64,000 nucleotides of DNA from the NCBI RefSeq assembly GCF_050410795.1, contig NZ_CP191258.1, positions 2,480,001 through 2,544,000 on the forward strand, written 5' to 3'. Below the pieces are notes generated by a model that worked only from the letters and a program-made list of their open reading frames with translations, was not told the DNA's origin and ran no database searches. Source of the stretch: Fontivita pretiosa (GTDB taxonomy: Bacteria > Planctomycetota > Phycisphaerae > Tepidisphaerales > Tepidisphaeraceae). How positions within the stretch are numbered: the first letter of the stretch is position 1; each line of letters starts with the position of its first letter. The position numbers were made by a program, and so were the translations under genes. Positions 45,699 to 55,434 of this stretch are shown here, one piece after another.

Positions 45699-48242
45699 TC
45701 AAAACTCGAACACCTGAAGCCGATTATTGCCGGCATCCACCGCCACCACCCGACCGTGCCGGTCCACCGCCACGCCCCAGGGGTAGGCCAGCTCTCCTGG
45801 CTCCCGCCCGGCCATGCCCCACATCGCAACACCCCTGCCAGTGTGCCTGTCGATCAACTGCACGCGGTTGTTGCCGAATTCGCACACCACCAGCCGGCCA
45901 TTGTTGTCGAGGTCCAGCCCGTAGGGAAATCGAAATTCCCCCGCCCCGGAGCCAACCTTTCCCATCGTCCTCACGAACGTGCCGTCGGTCTTGAACACGC
46001 TGAGCCGATGGTTGCACGAATCGGTGATGTAGAGCAGATCATCCCTGATGACCATCGACTGCGGACGAGAGAGCTGCCCGGGACCGTCGCCGAAGGAGCC
46101 GAACGCGTACAGGCAGTTTCCCGCTTCGTCGAAGACCTGCACGCGGTCGTTGTCGCCATATTCGCTGACGAAGATCCGGCCTTTGGAGTCGAACGCCACG
46201 TCAGTGGGATAGATGAACTGTCCCGGTCCAGTGCCTTGCTGACCCCACTGACGCACAAGCCGCCCATCCGGAGAATAAACCAGCACACGGTGATAGTGCG
46301 TGTCCGGCACGTACAGGTTGCCATCCGGACCAACCGAAAGCCCCACCGGTTTTCCCTGCGCCCACTGCGGCGTGCGCCACTCGCCGATGCACTTGCCCCG
46401 GCGATCCAGATGCTGAATCCTGGCCTGTCGATCCACGATGAAGAACGTGTCGTCGAGCGGCGAGTAGGCGATCGCCCGCGGATAGATCACCTGAGCCGGC
46501 CCGACCCCCGTGCTGCACCAGATCGCCTGCGGCCTGGCGCGATCGCCGCAGCCGCTGATCAGCATCATGGCCGCCAGCGTGGTCGGGATCATGCGGCTCC
46601 AGCGATTTCCGATCCATCCCAGCGCGACCGCAATCGCGCCGAGCGCGATCACGATACCCGCCATCGCCAGGCTCGCTTCGATCATCGGATCGTACCGCAG
46701 CATGTGAACCCAGGTCATCAGCATGGGCACGAGCATCTGAGGCCGTTGTGGTGAGATCAGCACCGTCGCGGGAACCTCGCTGAGGGACAGGATCAGCACG
46801 AACATGGTGGCGGCCCCCAGGGTTGGCCAGGCGAGCGGCCAGATCACGTGCCGGGCGGTCTGCGCCGCGGTGGCGCCGTCCACCGCCGCCAGATCCCGCA
46901 GCCCGCGCCACGGGCGGCCCCACGTCATCGCCGCCGCCCACAGAACGATCCACCCGAAGCGACCGACGTAGGCCATCACCATGATCGCCACGCCGTCGTA
47001 CACCCACCCCAGCCACGGGCGATTGTACAGCCGAATCAGCGCGATCGCGAGAATCTGCCCGCCGATCAGAAACGAGAGGATCGCGACGACCAGCAGCCCG
47101 CGCGTCGGGCGAAAGACCGACCCGAACCCCACCGCCGCCGCCACCGTCCCCGTGATTCCCGCCACCACGAGCGTGCCGAGGATCTGCGGCGAGAACTCGC
47201 CCCACCAGCGCATCACGTCAAACGGACGCTTCAGCGACATGCCCAGCGCCACCAGCGGCACAGCGAGCGTGACGGCCACGATCAGCCAGCTCAGCAGTGT
47301 CGCCGCAACCGGCGCCTCCAGCGCGCGCGGAAAGTCGGGCGTGTCCACCTGGTCCGCCGCCGACAGCACCCGCGCCCCCAGCATCGCCAGGATCGCCAGA
47401 ATCGCGATGACCACGAGCATGGGCATGGCGGTTGCGACCGCGGCGGCGGCTCGCGCCTGCTGTGAGGCGCTGCCTTCGGCTGGCGGTTGCGCACCCATGA
47501 TTTGCGTGATCGGGTTATCCGGTGATGAAAACGCGCCCGTCTCGAAGACCATCCGCACTTCCGTCGCGACAACGCTGATCCCCGTCGGCTCGTACACCGC
47601 GAACTCCTGCATTGCCAGCAGCGACACGATGCACCCCGACGCGACCATCGGCCCCAGCACCTGTCGAAACATCACGCGCTTCAGCACCCCGTCGAGCAGC
47701 GCCTGCTGCTGAACCTGCGCATCCGAGCGCCGCAGCGCCAGCCCCACGAGCATCGCCGGCACCGGCCAAAGCCATGTCGCCAGCGACCACACGCACCGCG
47801 CCACATCCGGCCAACTCGCCGGCAGAAAGTCCAATCCGAGGACTCGAACCAACTGCTTCCACCCGTACGCGATCACCAGCGAAGGCATGAGCAGGGAGAT
47901 GGGAAGGACCAGTCCCACTGCCGCCGCCGGCCAGCCTCGCCCCCGCCCCAGCACCCAAGCCGCCGGCAGCCCCAGCAGCACCGCGACCACGCCGACGGCA
48001 CCGTTGTAGAGGATCGTCCGCCCCAGCAACGCCACGCGGAAACCATCCAGACCCATGCCCGTGATCACGTGTCGGTTCAGCGCGATCTGCAAGACGACCC
48101 ACGCGACCGGCAGCAGACAGCACAGCGCGATGATCACCAGCGATGAAGCCAGAAGGATGAAGGAAGAATCAGCGGCGGCGGGAGAAGGGCAGACGGCGGA
48201 GCACAACCTTCGCAGCTTCTGTCTTCGGCTCTGTGCCCTCAT
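45699..48242 (-). CDS. ABC transporter permease fused to an NHL-repeat lipoprotein
   Basis: 847 residues in one frame. Residues about 25-545 are a double-length FbpB/ThiP-type permease: about twelve helices, and two EAA-like loops (QQALLDGVLKRVMFRQVLGP near 180; AAVDGATAAQTARHVIWPLA near 440). Residues 551-847 begin MIPTTLAAMMLISGC, a complete lipoprotein signal, and continue as six NHL-type blades (GPDGNLYVPDTHYHRVLVY, DSKGRIFVSEYGDNDRVQVF, DNNGRLVVCEFGNNRVQL). The internal ATG at 46592 has a GGAG four bases upstream, so a separate lipoprotein could be made. The start ATG overlaps the previous stop (ATGA). No ATPase or binding protein for the permease is nearby. Confidence 0.8.
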   Translation of the reverse strand: MRAQSRRQKLRRLCSAVCPSPAAADSSFILLASSLVIIALCCLLPVAWVVLQIALNRHVITGMGLDGFRVALLGRTILYNGAVGVVAVLLGLPAAWVLGRGRGWPAAAVGLVLPISLLMPSLVIAYGWKQLVRVLGLDFLPASWPDVARCVWSLATWLWPVPAMLVGLALRRSDAQVQQQALLDGVLKRVMFRQVLGPMVASGCIVSLLAMQEFAVYEPTGISVVATEVRMVFETGAFSSPDNPITQIMGAQPPAEGSASQQARAAAAVATAMPMLVVIAILAILAMLGARVLSAADQVDTPDFPRALEAPVAATLLSWLIVAVTLAVPLVALGMSLKRPFDVMRWWGEFSPQILGTLVVAGITGTVAAAVGFGSVFRPTRGLLVVAILSFLIGGQILAIALIRLYNRPWLGWVYDGVAIMVMAYVGRFGWIVLWAAAMTWGRPWRGLRDLAAVDGATAAQTARHVIWPLAWPTLGAATMFVLILSLSEVPATVLISPQRPQMLVPMLMTWVHMLRYDPMIEASLAMAGIVIALGAIAVALGWIGNRWSRMIPTTLAAMMLISGCGDRARPQAIWCSTGVGPAQVIYPRAIAYSPLDDTFFIVDRQARIQHLDRRGKCIGEWRTPQWAQGKPVGLSVGPDGNLYVPDTHYHRVLVYSPDGRLVRQWGQQGTGPGQFIYPTDVAFDSKGRIFVSEYGDNDRVQVFDEAGNCLYAFGSFGDGPGQLSRPQSMVIRDDLLYITDSCNHRLSVFKTDGTFVRTMGKVGSGAGEFRFPYGLDLDNNGRLVVCEFGNNRVQLIDRHTGRGVAMWGMAGREPGELAYPWGVAVDRHGRVVAVDAGNNRLQVFEF
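46590..46600 (-). promoter_or_regulatory. Internal ribosome binding site and start for the NHL lipoprotein
   Basis: GGAG (46600-46597), four bases, then ATG (46592-46590), in frame with the permease. The ATG opens a canonical lipoprotein signal with lipobox ISGC. Whether ribosomes start here cannot be told from sequence. Confidence 0.4.
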
Positions 48243-50149
48243 GGCGCCGGCGCAGCCGCGCCTGCGGCTTCCTTCTCCATCGAATTGAAATACTCGCGCA
48301 CGGCGCGTTGCGCCTGGCGGCTGATCCGCTCCTGCTCCACTTCGTCGGTCTGCTCCTTCAGTGCCGACTCGGCCACCTGCTTGAGAGTCTCGATGGAAGC
48401 GCCCTTGAACGGCTTGTTGTCCTTGATGAAGCTGCTGGCCAGGAGCTTGCCTTTCTCGTCATCCTGCGACGGGGAGATTTCCGGTTTGACGCCGAACGGA
48501 GCGGCAGATTTGTACGTCCGATCCCCGGCGCCGATGCCTCCGGGATTCGGTCCGGCGAAGCCGGGCTGCAACTGCCCCTGCTGCTGATTGTTGCCAGCCA
48601 GGTTGGCGTTGGCATTCCACTGTCCACCGCCATCGCCCTGCCCGCCGGGATTGTTCCCGTTCATCGCATTCTGGGCATCGGCCTGAGCGGCCTGGCAGGC
48701 GGCCTGCGCCGCGGCGATCTGCTGCGCGTCCTGTGCCGCCGCCTGCATCTGCTGAAGCTGCTGCTGCATCTGGGCCATGGCCTGCGCCATCTGCTGGTTC
48801 TGCTGTCCCTGCTGCTGCGGTTGATTCTGCTGTCCCTGTTGCCCCTGCTGCGCCTGTTGCGCCTGCTGCATGGCCTGCGCCAGTTGTTGCGCCGCCTGCG
48901 CCATCTGCGCCGCCTGCTGCTGCGCGTTCATCTGCGCCTGCATCTGTTGCATCATCTGCTGGATCGCCTGCTGCTGCTGGGGATTGGGACCCTGCCCGTT
49001 GTTCATCTGCTGCATCATCTGCTGGGCCATCTGCTGAAGCTGCTGCATGGCCTGCTGATCGCCCTGAGCCGCCTGCTGCATGAGCTGCTGCGCCTGCTGG
49101 GCCTGCTGCTGGTTCATCCCAAGCTGTTGAAGCTGCTGCTGAAGCTTCTGCTGCTGCGCCGGGTTGTTGGCCATCTGGTTGAGCTGCTGCGCCAACTGCT
49201 GCATCTGCTCGGCCGCCTGCTTCTGCTGCTGCTTGTCCATCTTCTCGAAGTTCTCGATGGCCTTGCTCAGCTCGTCGATGGCGGCGGTGAACTCGCCTTT
49301 GGCGATGGCGCGGTGGGCGTCGGCGATCGGCCCCTGGCCCTCGATCGGAACCTGCATCGACTTAAGCAGCTTCATCTCATTCTGGGCTTGCGCGTATTTG
49401 GCGCTGCTTTTCACCTGCTGCTTCAGCGCTTCATTGACGTCCTGAAGCGCCTTGACCGCCGTGCGCGTTGCCTTGGCAGGGTCCGTGATCGGCTGCGCCA
49501 GCATCGCCTGGATCTCAGCCCTGGCCAGGCGAATCGTCTGCTCGTTCTGCGCGATCCTGGGCATGGCATCGACAGTGGCCAGCGCCTTCTCCAGGGTCTT
49601 GCGTGCGGCCTCGACTTTCTGCTGCTGAGCGACCTGCTGGCGCAGCTTTTCCTCGCGGCCGAAAAGCCGCATCGGATCGATCAGGAAATACGCCATCACC
49701 GCCGCCAGCGCCACCACGATCGTGGCATACGCCGGGCGCGGGAAGCTCATCGGGAAATGCTGCCGGAGATTGATCACGACTTGCTGGGCGGTGTGCTCGG
49801 CGTCCAGAACAGCGGCGCGGGCGAAAGGATCGTGTTCAGCGTGGCGAACGTACAGCGCCGTGCTGATTTTTTCCTTCAGCCCCAGCTTCTGGTCGATCGC
49901 CACCGCCGCCTCGCGCGCCCCCGGTCGCCTGTACAGCGCATACGCGACCGCCGACACCATCGTCAGCGCCCCGCCCATCCAGAGCCACAGTTGTGGCCTG
50001 GGTGGATGCACCAGGAAAACCCGGTCCACCAGCACCCCCAGCAACGCCGCCGACGACCACACCAGGCTCCCCCACGCCAGCGCCTGGACAAACCGCGCCA
50101 ACGCCAGCTTGTTGCGGACCGCCGATACGTGATCATCCAGGCGGGACAT
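48239..50149 (-). CDS. DUF4175-like membrane protein with long Gln-rich region
   Basis: About 636 residues from the ATG at 50149 (MSRLDDHVSAVRNKLALARF). Two transmembrane segments near the start (VQALAWGSLVWSSAALLGVL; LWLWMGGALTMVSAVAYALY) and one near 155 (ATIVVALAAVMAYFLI), then helical coiled stretches. Residues about 300-483 are extraordinarily rich in Gln, Met and Ala (QMMQQMNNGQGPNPQQQQA; AQQAQQGQQGQQNQPQQQGQ). The last 100 residues are ordinary sequence again (GVKPEISPSQDDEKGKLLAS). Layout and context resemble the DUF4175 or TIGR02302-type proteins of MoxR/VWA clusters. It is the first gene of the minus-strand operon, and its stop overlaps the next start. Confidence 0.8.
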   Translation of the reverse strand: MSRLDDHVSAVRNKLALARFVQALAWGSLVWSSAALLGVLVDRVFLVHPPRPQLWLWMGGALTMVSAVAYALYRRPGAREAAVAIDQKLGLKEKISTALYVRHAEHDPFARAAVLDAEHTAQQVVINLRQHFPMSFPRPAYATIVVALAAVMAYFLIDPMRLFGREEKLRQQVAQQQKVEAARKTLEKALATVDAMPRIAQNEQTIRLARAEIQAMLAQPITDPAKATRTAVKALQDVNEALKQQVKSSAKYAQAQNEMKLLKSMQVPIEGQGPIADAHRAIAKGEFTAAIDELSKAIENFEKMDKQQQKQAAEQMQQLAQQLNQMANNPAQQQKLQQQLQQLGMNQQQAQQAQQLMQQAAQGDQQAMQQLQQMAQQMMQQMNNGQGPNPQQQQAIQQMMQQMQAQMNAQQQAAQMAQAAQQLAQAMQQAQQAQQGQQGQQNQPQQQGQQNQQMAQAMAQMQQQLQQMQAAAQDAQQIAAAQAACQAAQADAQNAMNGNNPGGQGDGGGQWNANANLAGNNQQQGQLQPGFAGPNPGGIGAGDRTYKSAAPFGVKPEISPSQDDEKGKLLASSFIKDNKPFKGASIETLKQVAESALKEQTDEVEQERISRQAQRAVREYFNSMEKEAAGAAAPAP

Positions 50150-50304
50150 CGTGGCCTCCGTTGTTGGCCCTGGAGAGATTGCCTTGCCGGCAATTCTATG
50201 CCCGCCATCCCATCGTCCACAAGCACAAACTCCGCCGTCTGGGCCACAGGCCCTTTGCAGCGAGCGGCCCTGGCGGCTAAAATCCACGCCGGGAGAGCAG
50301 GTCC

Positions 50305-51300
50305 GTGCCCTCGAACACCGCCCCGACACTGATCGACATCGCGCGCCAAACCAACACGAGTGTCAGCACGGTCAGTCGCGTGCTCTCCGGCGGATCCGTC
50401 GCCCAACGCATCAGCGCCGAAACCCGCGCGCGGGTGCTCAAAGTCGCCAGGCAACTGGGCTATCGCCCCAATCTGCTGGCCCGGGGTCTGCGCACACGCA
50501 AGACCCACACCGTCGCGCTGCTGGTCAGCGACATCTCCAACCCGTTTTTCAGCCGCATCGCCAGCCTCGTCGAGCAGGCGCTGCATCGCCAGGGGTATTC
50601 GCTGGTGCTGTGCAACAGTGGCGAAGATCCGCAGCTTGAGGACGAATACCTCAGCCTGCTGCCGCGCAAGGGAATCGACGGGTTGATCCTCGTGCCGCTG
50701 GTGCGCGCCAAGCGGGCGCTGACCGACATGTTGCCCAGGAACCTGCCGCTGGTGATCCTGGACCGCCCGATTCCCGGCATCGCCGCCTGCGTCTCCAGCG
50801 ACCAGGACCAGTCGGCCAACGCGCTGTGCGATACCCTGCAGCGCGATGGAGTCAGCAAGGTCGCACTGATCTGTGGCCCGCACACGATCTACACCCACCG
50901 CCGACGCGCCGAAATCATCTCGCAGCGATTCCAGATCATCGCCCGGCACGAAGGCCCCGCCCAGCCCGACACCGGCCGACAGGCCTTCATCCGCTTCATC
51001 GGCCAGCAACCCGATGCCGTCGTCTGCACCAACAACTTTTTGGCGATGGGTTTCATCGACTCCATCGAGCAGATCGATAATCCGCCGGTCATCGGGGTTT
51101 TCGACGAGATCCCGCTGATGCACCTGCTGCCGCTGCCGATCGTGTGCAGCATGCAGGACATCCCGCTGCTGGCCGATGGTTGTGTGCGACAGCTCTTGCC
51201 GCAGCTTCAGGGCAGCGGCAGGAAGATCGAGCCGATCCTGCTGCCGGCGCGGGTGGTGACCAACAGGGCCTTTCAGGCGCGCCACGCCGGCGCCGCGTGA
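50305..51300 (+). CDS. LacI family transcriptional regulator
   Basis: 331 residues from a GTG at 50305. The helix-turn-helix and hinge are clear: TLIDIARQTNTSVSTVSRVL (about 8-27), then ISAETRARVLKVARQLGYRP and LARGLRT (hinge helix). The C-terminal periplasmic-binding-type domain has VALLVSDISNPFFSRIASLV (about 70-89) and GLILVPL. It should act as a repressor or activator responding to a sugar. It converges on the GH10 xylanase gene (51 bases away) and is divergent from the Q-rich operon. Xylo-oligosaccharide control of the neighbour is a plausible guess. Confidence 0.92.
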   Translation: MPSNTAPTLIDIARQTNTSVSTVSRVLSGGSVAQRISAETRARVLKVARQLGYRPNLLARGLRTRKTHTVALLVSDISNPFFSRIASLVEQALHRQGYSLVLCNSGEDPQLEDEYLSLLPRKGIDGLILVPLVRAKRALTDMLPRNLPLVILDRPIPGIAACVSSDQDQSANALCDTLQRDGVSKVALICGPHTIYTHRRRAEIISQRFQIIARHEGPAQPDTGRQAFIRFIGQQPDAVVCTNNFLAMGFIDSIEQIDNPPVIGVFDEIPLMHLLPLPIVCSMQDIPLLADGCVRQLLPQLQGSGRKIEPILLPARVVTNRAFQARHAGAA

Positions 51301-51351
51301 GGCGCGCTGCGGGCCGGATCATCTGGACCACTGGAACGTCACGTTCGATGC

Positions 51352-53049
51352 TTACCGGTCCTTGTCCCTGACGTGCGTGAAGTTCAGGATCCGATCCCCG
51401 ACAACCACGTCGTAATCCCCATAAAACCCGACAAACCGTACCTTCCCATCCTCGCCCACGGTCGTTTCCATGTCCGTATTCCATCGCTTCATGAGCTGCT
51501 GGTAGCGCTGGCCGACGGGTGTCAGGGTCCAGTCCTTGTCCACCAGCGCGGCGCTGGGCGCCTGGTCCCACATCGAACCGCCCCAGAAGCCGAACATCAC
51601 AAACGTCTGTTCCTGCGGCGTGCCGAAGATGATCCGCATGGTGTCCTCCAGCACGTCGGCCGACACATCCGGCGGCGTGTCGGGCTTGATGCCGAATTCG
51701 GTCAATGAGATCGGCAGCCCCACGACCGAAAGGTTCTGAAGCACGCGCGTCAGATGAGCGGCGCTGTGCGGGCTGCCGCGATCGGCATCGGGACGCTTGT
51801 CCACGTAGTACTGAATTCCCACCCCGCTCACCGGCCCGCCAAGCGCCAGAATCCGCTCGTACAGCTCGCGATACCAGTTGGCATACGGATCCGGATCGGC
51901 CTGCTGTTGGCCCGAGACTTTCCGCGGCAGGCTCGACCATTGAAACACGTTGTACTCATTGAGGTAGAGCCTGGTATTCGCCCCGGCCTGCTTCACAGCG
52001 TCGTCGGTCCACCTGAAGACTTCGGCGATGCCTTGCGGCCCCAGCGCCTTCCACCAGTCCGGCTCGTGGTACGGTTCGTTGAGCACGTCCAGCTCGACGT
52101 ACCGCCGCGCGCGATCGCGAACGTAGTACTCGATCCGCTCGCGGATCTCCTGCATGAGCTCTTGCCTGGCCGCCTCCGCCGCCTGCGGATCGCTCGTGTC
52201 GAGCGCCCTGGCCAACAGCTCGTTGACCCACTTGGGCTGCTGGACTTTAAAGTCCCACAGCAGCGCGTGCATTCGCGAGCGCATGCCATTCCGCTCGGCG
52301 AAGCTCAGGCACTGGTCAACGAACTGCATCGTGACCACATCCCGCTCTTTCTCGTTGTACTGCCACTTGCCGCCATTGGATGGCACCAGCATGTTGAAAT
52401 GCGACCGCACGAACTGCTGGAACTTCTCCGCATCGCTGCCCGGCGGCGGATCGGGCCTCAGAAACTCGTTGCTCGTGAATCCGTGGATCACTCCGCCGAA
52501 ATTGAACGCGTGGCGGCGGAGCCGCACGCGCACGTTCGTGCCCGGGGGCACGCCTTCAATCGCGACTTCGGCACGCCCGCGTCGAAAATGCTCGATGTAC
52601 GAATCGGCCGCGGCCAGCGCCGTTGCATCCGAAGCGTCATTCAGCACGGCCGCACCTTCCACGTGCAGGCGGTGGATGCTCAGCGATCGATCCGCGGCGG
52701 GCGGAGGCAGCTCGATGCGCAGGAAGTAGGTTCCCGGAGGCAGATTCAGCGAAGTCAGGTAATCGTTTTCCCGGTCCGTCACAAAAAAACGACTGCGGAA
52801 GTCCGCCACCGCCAGCCCGAGGCTGGTTCCCGGTTTCCCGGAGGCCCGAACCGTCAAGCGCACCTGCCCGGCCTGTTCCAGCCGCAGGTACGTGCCGATG
52901 TAGCCGCCGCCCTCCAGCGTCCATCCGTTTCCGCTGGCCTGTCCGGTCGATTTGAACACCATCGCCGCCGCATCAATGTCAGTCGTCGGCGCCGGCGCCG
53001 CGATCAGCCCACAGGCGGTGAACAACAGGATCAAGACGATGTGCATCAT
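51352..53049 (-). CDS. Secreted GH10 endo-1,4-beta-xylanase with N-terminal carbohydrate-binding-like domain
   Basis: 565 residues. Signal peptide MMHIVLILLFTACGLIAAPA. Residues about 25-135 form a beta-sandwich of carbohydrate-binding type (WTLEGGGYIGTYLRLEQAGQ, then LPPGTYFLRIELPPP). The barrel begins near 180; the acid/base is E325 in LDVLNEPYH and the nucleophile is E451 in LTEFGIK, the GH10 pair. A final beta-domain (about 540-565) follows. It would cut xylan outside the cell. It begins 25 bases after the TPR gene stop on the same strand, with AGGAGCC ahead of the start; the LacI regulator is next on the other strand. Confidence 0.93.
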   Translation of the reverse strand: MMHIVLILLFTACGLIAAPAPTTDIDAAAMVFKSTGQASGNGWTLEGGGYIGTYLRLEQAGQVRLTVRASGKPGTSLGLAVADFRSRFFVTDRENDYLTSLNLPPGTYFLRIELPPPAADRSLSIHRLHVEGAAVLNDASDATALAAADSYIEHFRRGRAEVAIEGVPPGTNVRVRLRRHAFNFGGVIHGFTSNEFLRPDPPPGSDAEKFQQFVRSHFNMLVPSNGGKWQYNEKERDVVTMQFVDQCLSFAERNGMRSRMHALLWDFKVQQPKWVNELLARALDTSDPQAAEAARQELMQEIRERIEYYVRDRARRYVELDVLNEPYHEPDWWKALGPQGIAEVFRWTDDAVKQAGANTRLYLNEYNVFQWSSLPRKVSGQQQADPDPYANWYRELYERILALGGPVSGVGIQYYVDKRPDADRGSPHSAAHLTRVLQNLSVVGLPISLTEFGIKPDTPPDVSADVLEDTMRIIFGTPQEQTFVMFGFWGGSMWDQAPSAALVDKDWTLTPVGQRYQQLMKRWNTDMETTVGEDGKVRFVGFYGDYDVVVGDRILNFTHVRDKDR

Positions 53050-53073
53050 GTTGGCTCCTGCAAGTTGATGGAA

Positions 53074-55341
53074 TCAGCGCGTTGTCGGTCCCGGCGGCGG
53101 GGCGGCGGGGTTGGCCTGGTATGTGGTCAACCACGCCTCGAACTCCTTGACCGCCTCGGCGCGACCCGTCGCCCGGGCAAGGTCCAGGGCGCGCTGACCG
53201 GCGGCGACGGCGTCGGCGCTGCGCCCCAGCTTCGCATACGCCTGCGACAACCTCACCCGCGCCTCCAGCAGGTCCGGCCGCAGCTCCAACGCCTGCTGGT
53301 AATGCGGGATCGCCTCCGAAGCCCGACCGGACTCCAGAAGCGCATTGCCCAGTCCCAGGCTTGTTTGTCCGGCCAGTGGCGACTTGCGGTCCAGCTCCAG
53401 TGCCGCGCGATAGTGCTGAATCGCCTCCTCGAGCTGCCCGGCGCCACGCAAAGCATTGGCCAACTGTGCAAGCGCCATGGGATCGCGCCCGCGGCGAAGG
53501 TTCACCGCCTCCCGCAGCACCTGGGCCGCCTCGGCGTGTTGACCCATCCGGTTCAGCGTTTCGCCCAGCGCCAGGTGGGTCTGCGGATCGCCGGGCGCCT
53601 GCTTCATCGCCGCTCGGAACTTCTCGATGGCTTCGTGAGGCTGTCCCATCCGCAGCAAAGCCTTGCCCCACCCCACGTACGCCAGATAAAAGCCCGGCTG
53701 AATCTCCAGCGCCCGCTGGAAGTGGGGAATTGCCTCCTGAGGTCGGCCGACATCGGTCAGCGCCCGCCCCAGGAAGTTGTGGGCCTGAACATATTGCGGA
53801 TAGCTGTCGATCGCTTTCTGGAATTGCGTGATCGCTTCATTGAAACGGCCTTTTCGAGCCAGCGCCATGCCGTAGTTGTAGTGCGCCTTGTGATACCCGG
53901 GCTTCAGCCGCAGCGACTGCTGGAAGAATGGAATCGCCCGATCCACCTCGCCTGCCTCCACCAGCTCGCCGCCGAAGATGTTGTTGGCCGCCCAGGACGT
54001 CGGATTCTGCGCGACGGTGACGGCGTAGAGCTTGAGGGGATGCTGGTAGTTGGCGGCGGTCTTCCAGGCGATCCAGGACAGCACGCCGATCACGCCCGCC
54101 GCCGTGAGCAGCGCGAACGATGCGGCGGTGTCCTCGGCGCGGTCGTACCACGCGCCCCACGCCCCCGCCAAAAGCCCGATCACCCCAATGATGGCGATGT
54201 GCTGGTAGTGGTCGGCCACCAGCGACCAGCGCATGTACGTCACGTCGGTGAAGCCCATCACCGGGATAAGCGAAACACAGAAAAACCCCCAGGCGAACAG
54301 CACCGCACGGACCCAGGGGCTGCGGCGATACATCCACAGCACGGTCGTCACGCTCACCGCCGCGATCAGCGGCAGCCACCAGACCAGGCTGTCGGTGCGG
54401 ATGTTCCACAGGGGATAGATGAACGAAAGGTTGATCGGCAGCAGAGCCTTGTACAGGTAGAACCAGATCACCGCGCCGGCGCCCAGCAGGCGCTGAAGGA
54501 AGCTCGCCTCGCGGATCACTTCATCAGCGCCATAGTTCTGAAACCAGATGTTGACCATCGCCAGGATGGTGGCGACGGCGAAGAACGGCGCGGTGCGCGC
54601 CAGATCCCACCAGGACAATTGCCCCTGGCGCCGCCACCACGTGATCCCCAGCAGCAGCAGCGGCAGCGGCGCGATCGATCCCTTGGCCAGCATCCCCAGC
54701 GTGAACACCACCAGGCTCGCCACCCACCATCCCCACGCGCGCCCGCCGCGATACAGCGGGCTTTGTTGTGGCGGCGGGGAGGATTCCTCGGCCTTGAGGT
54801 ACCACCAGATCGACAACAGCAAAAACAGCATGGCCAGCACGTTCTTGCGCTGCGCGATCCACGCGACGGACTCGACATTGACCGGATGCACCGCGAAGAT
54901 CGCCGCACCCGCAAACGCCCCGGGGATTTTCAGCCTGTTCAGCAGCCTCCAGATCAGCAGCGATTCAATGATGTGCAGTACAAGGTTGGTGACGTGATAC
55001 CCCGTCGGATTCATGCCCCACAGCCGCCACTCGATCCACAGCGTGCTGTAGGTCATCGGCCAGTAGTCGAGCTGTTCGGTAGAGGTCCAGAACTTGATCA
55101 GTCCGTCGGGGTCGCGGATGAGCGTGTTGTTGGTCAGCAGCAGGTCGTCGTCGAGGATGAACGCCCCGCCAAGCGCTGGCCAGTAGATGAACAGGCACAG
55201 CGCGGCGATGATCGCGACGCCAATCAGCACGTCGCGCCAGCCGGGGCGTCGGTCCTGCTGAGCCTGGGGGAGATCCGCGTCGCTGGAAATGATCACGGCG
55301 CGCGGTGCGGGCTGCGCGACTTTCGCGGAAGCGTCCGACAT
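53074..55341 (-). CDS. Membrane protein with TPR repeats (TMTC/O-mannosyltransferase-like)
   Basis: About 755 residues from the ATG at 55341 (MSDASAKVAQPAPRAVIISS). Residues about 35-440 contain 9-10 membrane helices with FILDDDLLLTNNTLI (about 60-74; the DD motif of GT-C enzymes) and HPVNVESVAWIAQRKNVLA (about 146-164). Residues about 455-735 hold eight TPR units (for example YNYGMALARKGRFNEAITQF, AHNFLGRALTDVGRPQEAIP). The combination matches the TMTC/DUF1736 type of TPR glycosyltransferases. It is expected to modify or assemble extracellular proteins; substrate unknown. It is upstream of the GH10 gene on the same strand. Confidence 0.85.
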   Translation of the reverse strand: MSDASAKVAQPAPRAVIISSDADLPQAQQDRRPGWRDVLIGVAIIAALCLFIYWPALGGAFILDDDLLLTNNTLIRDPDGLIKFWTSTEQLDYWPMTYSTLWIEWRLWGMNPTGYHVTNLVLHIIESLLIWRLLNRLKIPGAFAGAAIFAVHPVNVESVAWIAQRKNVLAMLFLLLSIWWYLKAEESSPPPQQSPLYRGGRAWGWWVASLVVFTLGMLAKGSIAPLPLLLLGITWWRRQGQLSWWDLARTAPFFAVATILAMVNIWFQNYGADEVIREASFLQRLLGAGAVIWFYLYKALLPINLSFIYPLWNIRTDSLVWWLPLIAAVSVTTVLWMYRRSPWVRAVLFAWGFFCVSLIPVMGFTDVTYMRWSLVADHYQHIAIIGVIGLLAGAWGAWYDRAEDTAASFALLTAAGVIGVLSWIAWKTAANYQHPLKLYAVTVAQNPTSWAANNIFGGELVEAGEVDRAIPFFQQSLRLKPGYHKAHYNYGMALARKGRFNEAITQFQKAIDSYPQYVQAHNFLGRALTDVGRPQEAIPHFQRALEIQPGFYLAYVGWGKALLRMGQPHEAIEKFRAAMKQAPGDPQTHLALGETLNRMGQHAEAAQVLREAVNLRRGRDPMALAQLANALRGAGQLEEAIQHYRAALELDRKSPLAGQTSLGLGNALLESGRASEAIPHYQQALELRPDLLEARVRLSQAYAKLGRSADAVAAGQRALDLARATGRAEAVKEFEAWLTTYQANPAAPPPGPTTR

Positions 55342-55434
55342 CGAGCACTGATGATAGTGCCCGAACAAGCCGGGACAAGCGGCAAGTGATACCACAGCCG
55401 GCAGTGGGATCTGCACGCCCCGGACATTTGCAGA

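Noticed and set aside
51754..55389. Open frame of 1,211 codons on the plus strand.
   Set aside because: It lies over the GH10 and TPR genes, both with catalytic or repeat motifs, and its translation has the look of a GC-driven shadow.
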